Origin: JAKQDP01 sp964536975
GTDB lineage: Bacteria > Patescibacteriota > Patescibacteriia > 2-01-FULL-39-33
Reading direction: 5' to 3'
NCBI GenBank assembly: GCA_964536975.1
Contig: CAZHYS010000018.1
Location: 1 to 12,189, forward strand
Length of the DNA: 12,189 nucleotides
In this document: in pieces, positions 12,164 to 12,189 of the stretch
Position numbering within the stretch: position 1 is the stretch's first letter
Layout of the letters: each line of letters begins with the position of its first letter
Notes under the pieces: generated by a model
Databases searched by the model: none
The model's input: the letters and a program-made list of their open reading frames with translations, nothing else
Told to the model about the DNA's origin: nothing
Position numbers and translations under genes: made by a program

Positions 12164-12189
12164 TACCGCCACGGAGAGTTGAACTCCGG
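12164..12189 (-). tRNA. 3' end of a tRNA gene, cut by the window edge
   Basis: On the minus strand the sequence reads as a T-arm CGGAG-TTCAACT-CTCCG (5 bp stem, standard 7 nt TTCRANN loop) followed by a 7 nt acceptor strand TGGCGGT and discriminator A. The next bases are CAA, so the CCA end is not encoded and must be added enzymatically. The anticodon is outside the window, so the amino acid cannot be named. A tmRNA 3' end is less likely because its acceptor usually pairs with a GGGG-type 5' end. Confidence 0.8.

Overview
The window looks like a chromosomal segment of a Patescibacteria (Candidate Phyla Radiation) bacterium, probably near the Parcubacteria. The grounds are indirect: a DUF3048 protein, a DUF4015 putative glycosidase, a two-permease MacAB-like exporter, almost no Shine-Dalgarno sequences, a tRNA without encoded CCA, and intergenic DNA full of short-period repeats. 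TGA is used as a stop, so the UGA-glycine code of Gracilibacteria/Absconditabacteria does not apply. No taxonomic marker was searched.

Layout, left to right. Positions 1-551 hold no protein gene of normal size. They appear to encode a large structured RNA on the minus strand, driven by a near-consensus promoter (557-585). It has many hairpins, a long-range pairing between its 5' and 3' parts, and a ten-codon ORF behind a perfect AAGGAGG. The RNA runs to or past the window edge and matches no family I recognise. Next, on the minus strand, come a DUF3048 (YerB-like) membrane-anchored protein and, 2 nt upstream of it, ribosomal protein L25 (CTC form), with one promoter. A 114-residue zinc-ribbon protein with its own promoter and terminator follows, then a RodA/FtsW-type SEDS protein. 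A small membrane-anchored protein of unknown function (4195-4560, plus strand) is a self-contained unit with a consensus promoter and a strong terminator.

Positions 4799-10707 hold a minus-strand ABC export cluster in the order adaptor, ATPase, permease 1, permease 2. Its spacers are long and filled with repeats: palindromic elements of about 95 bp ending in TGTCATCCCGA/TCGGGATGACA, a 25 bp GGTTCGGCTTCGCTCACC repeat, and degenerate arrays with a strict 7 bp (sometimes 9 bp) period. A divergent promoter region (10735-10901) separates this cluster from a secreted or anchored DUF4015 glycoside-hydrolase-like protein on the plus strand, which ends in a strong terminator. The last 26 bases are the 3' end of a minus-strand tRNA.

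Functional picture: translation (L25, tRNA), cell-wall elongation (RodA), envelope proteins (DUF3048, DUF4015, the small membrane protein) and an export pump. The most unusual content is non-coding: the large RNA, the heptad arrays, and two places where a terminator stem doubles as the -35 box of the next promoter.
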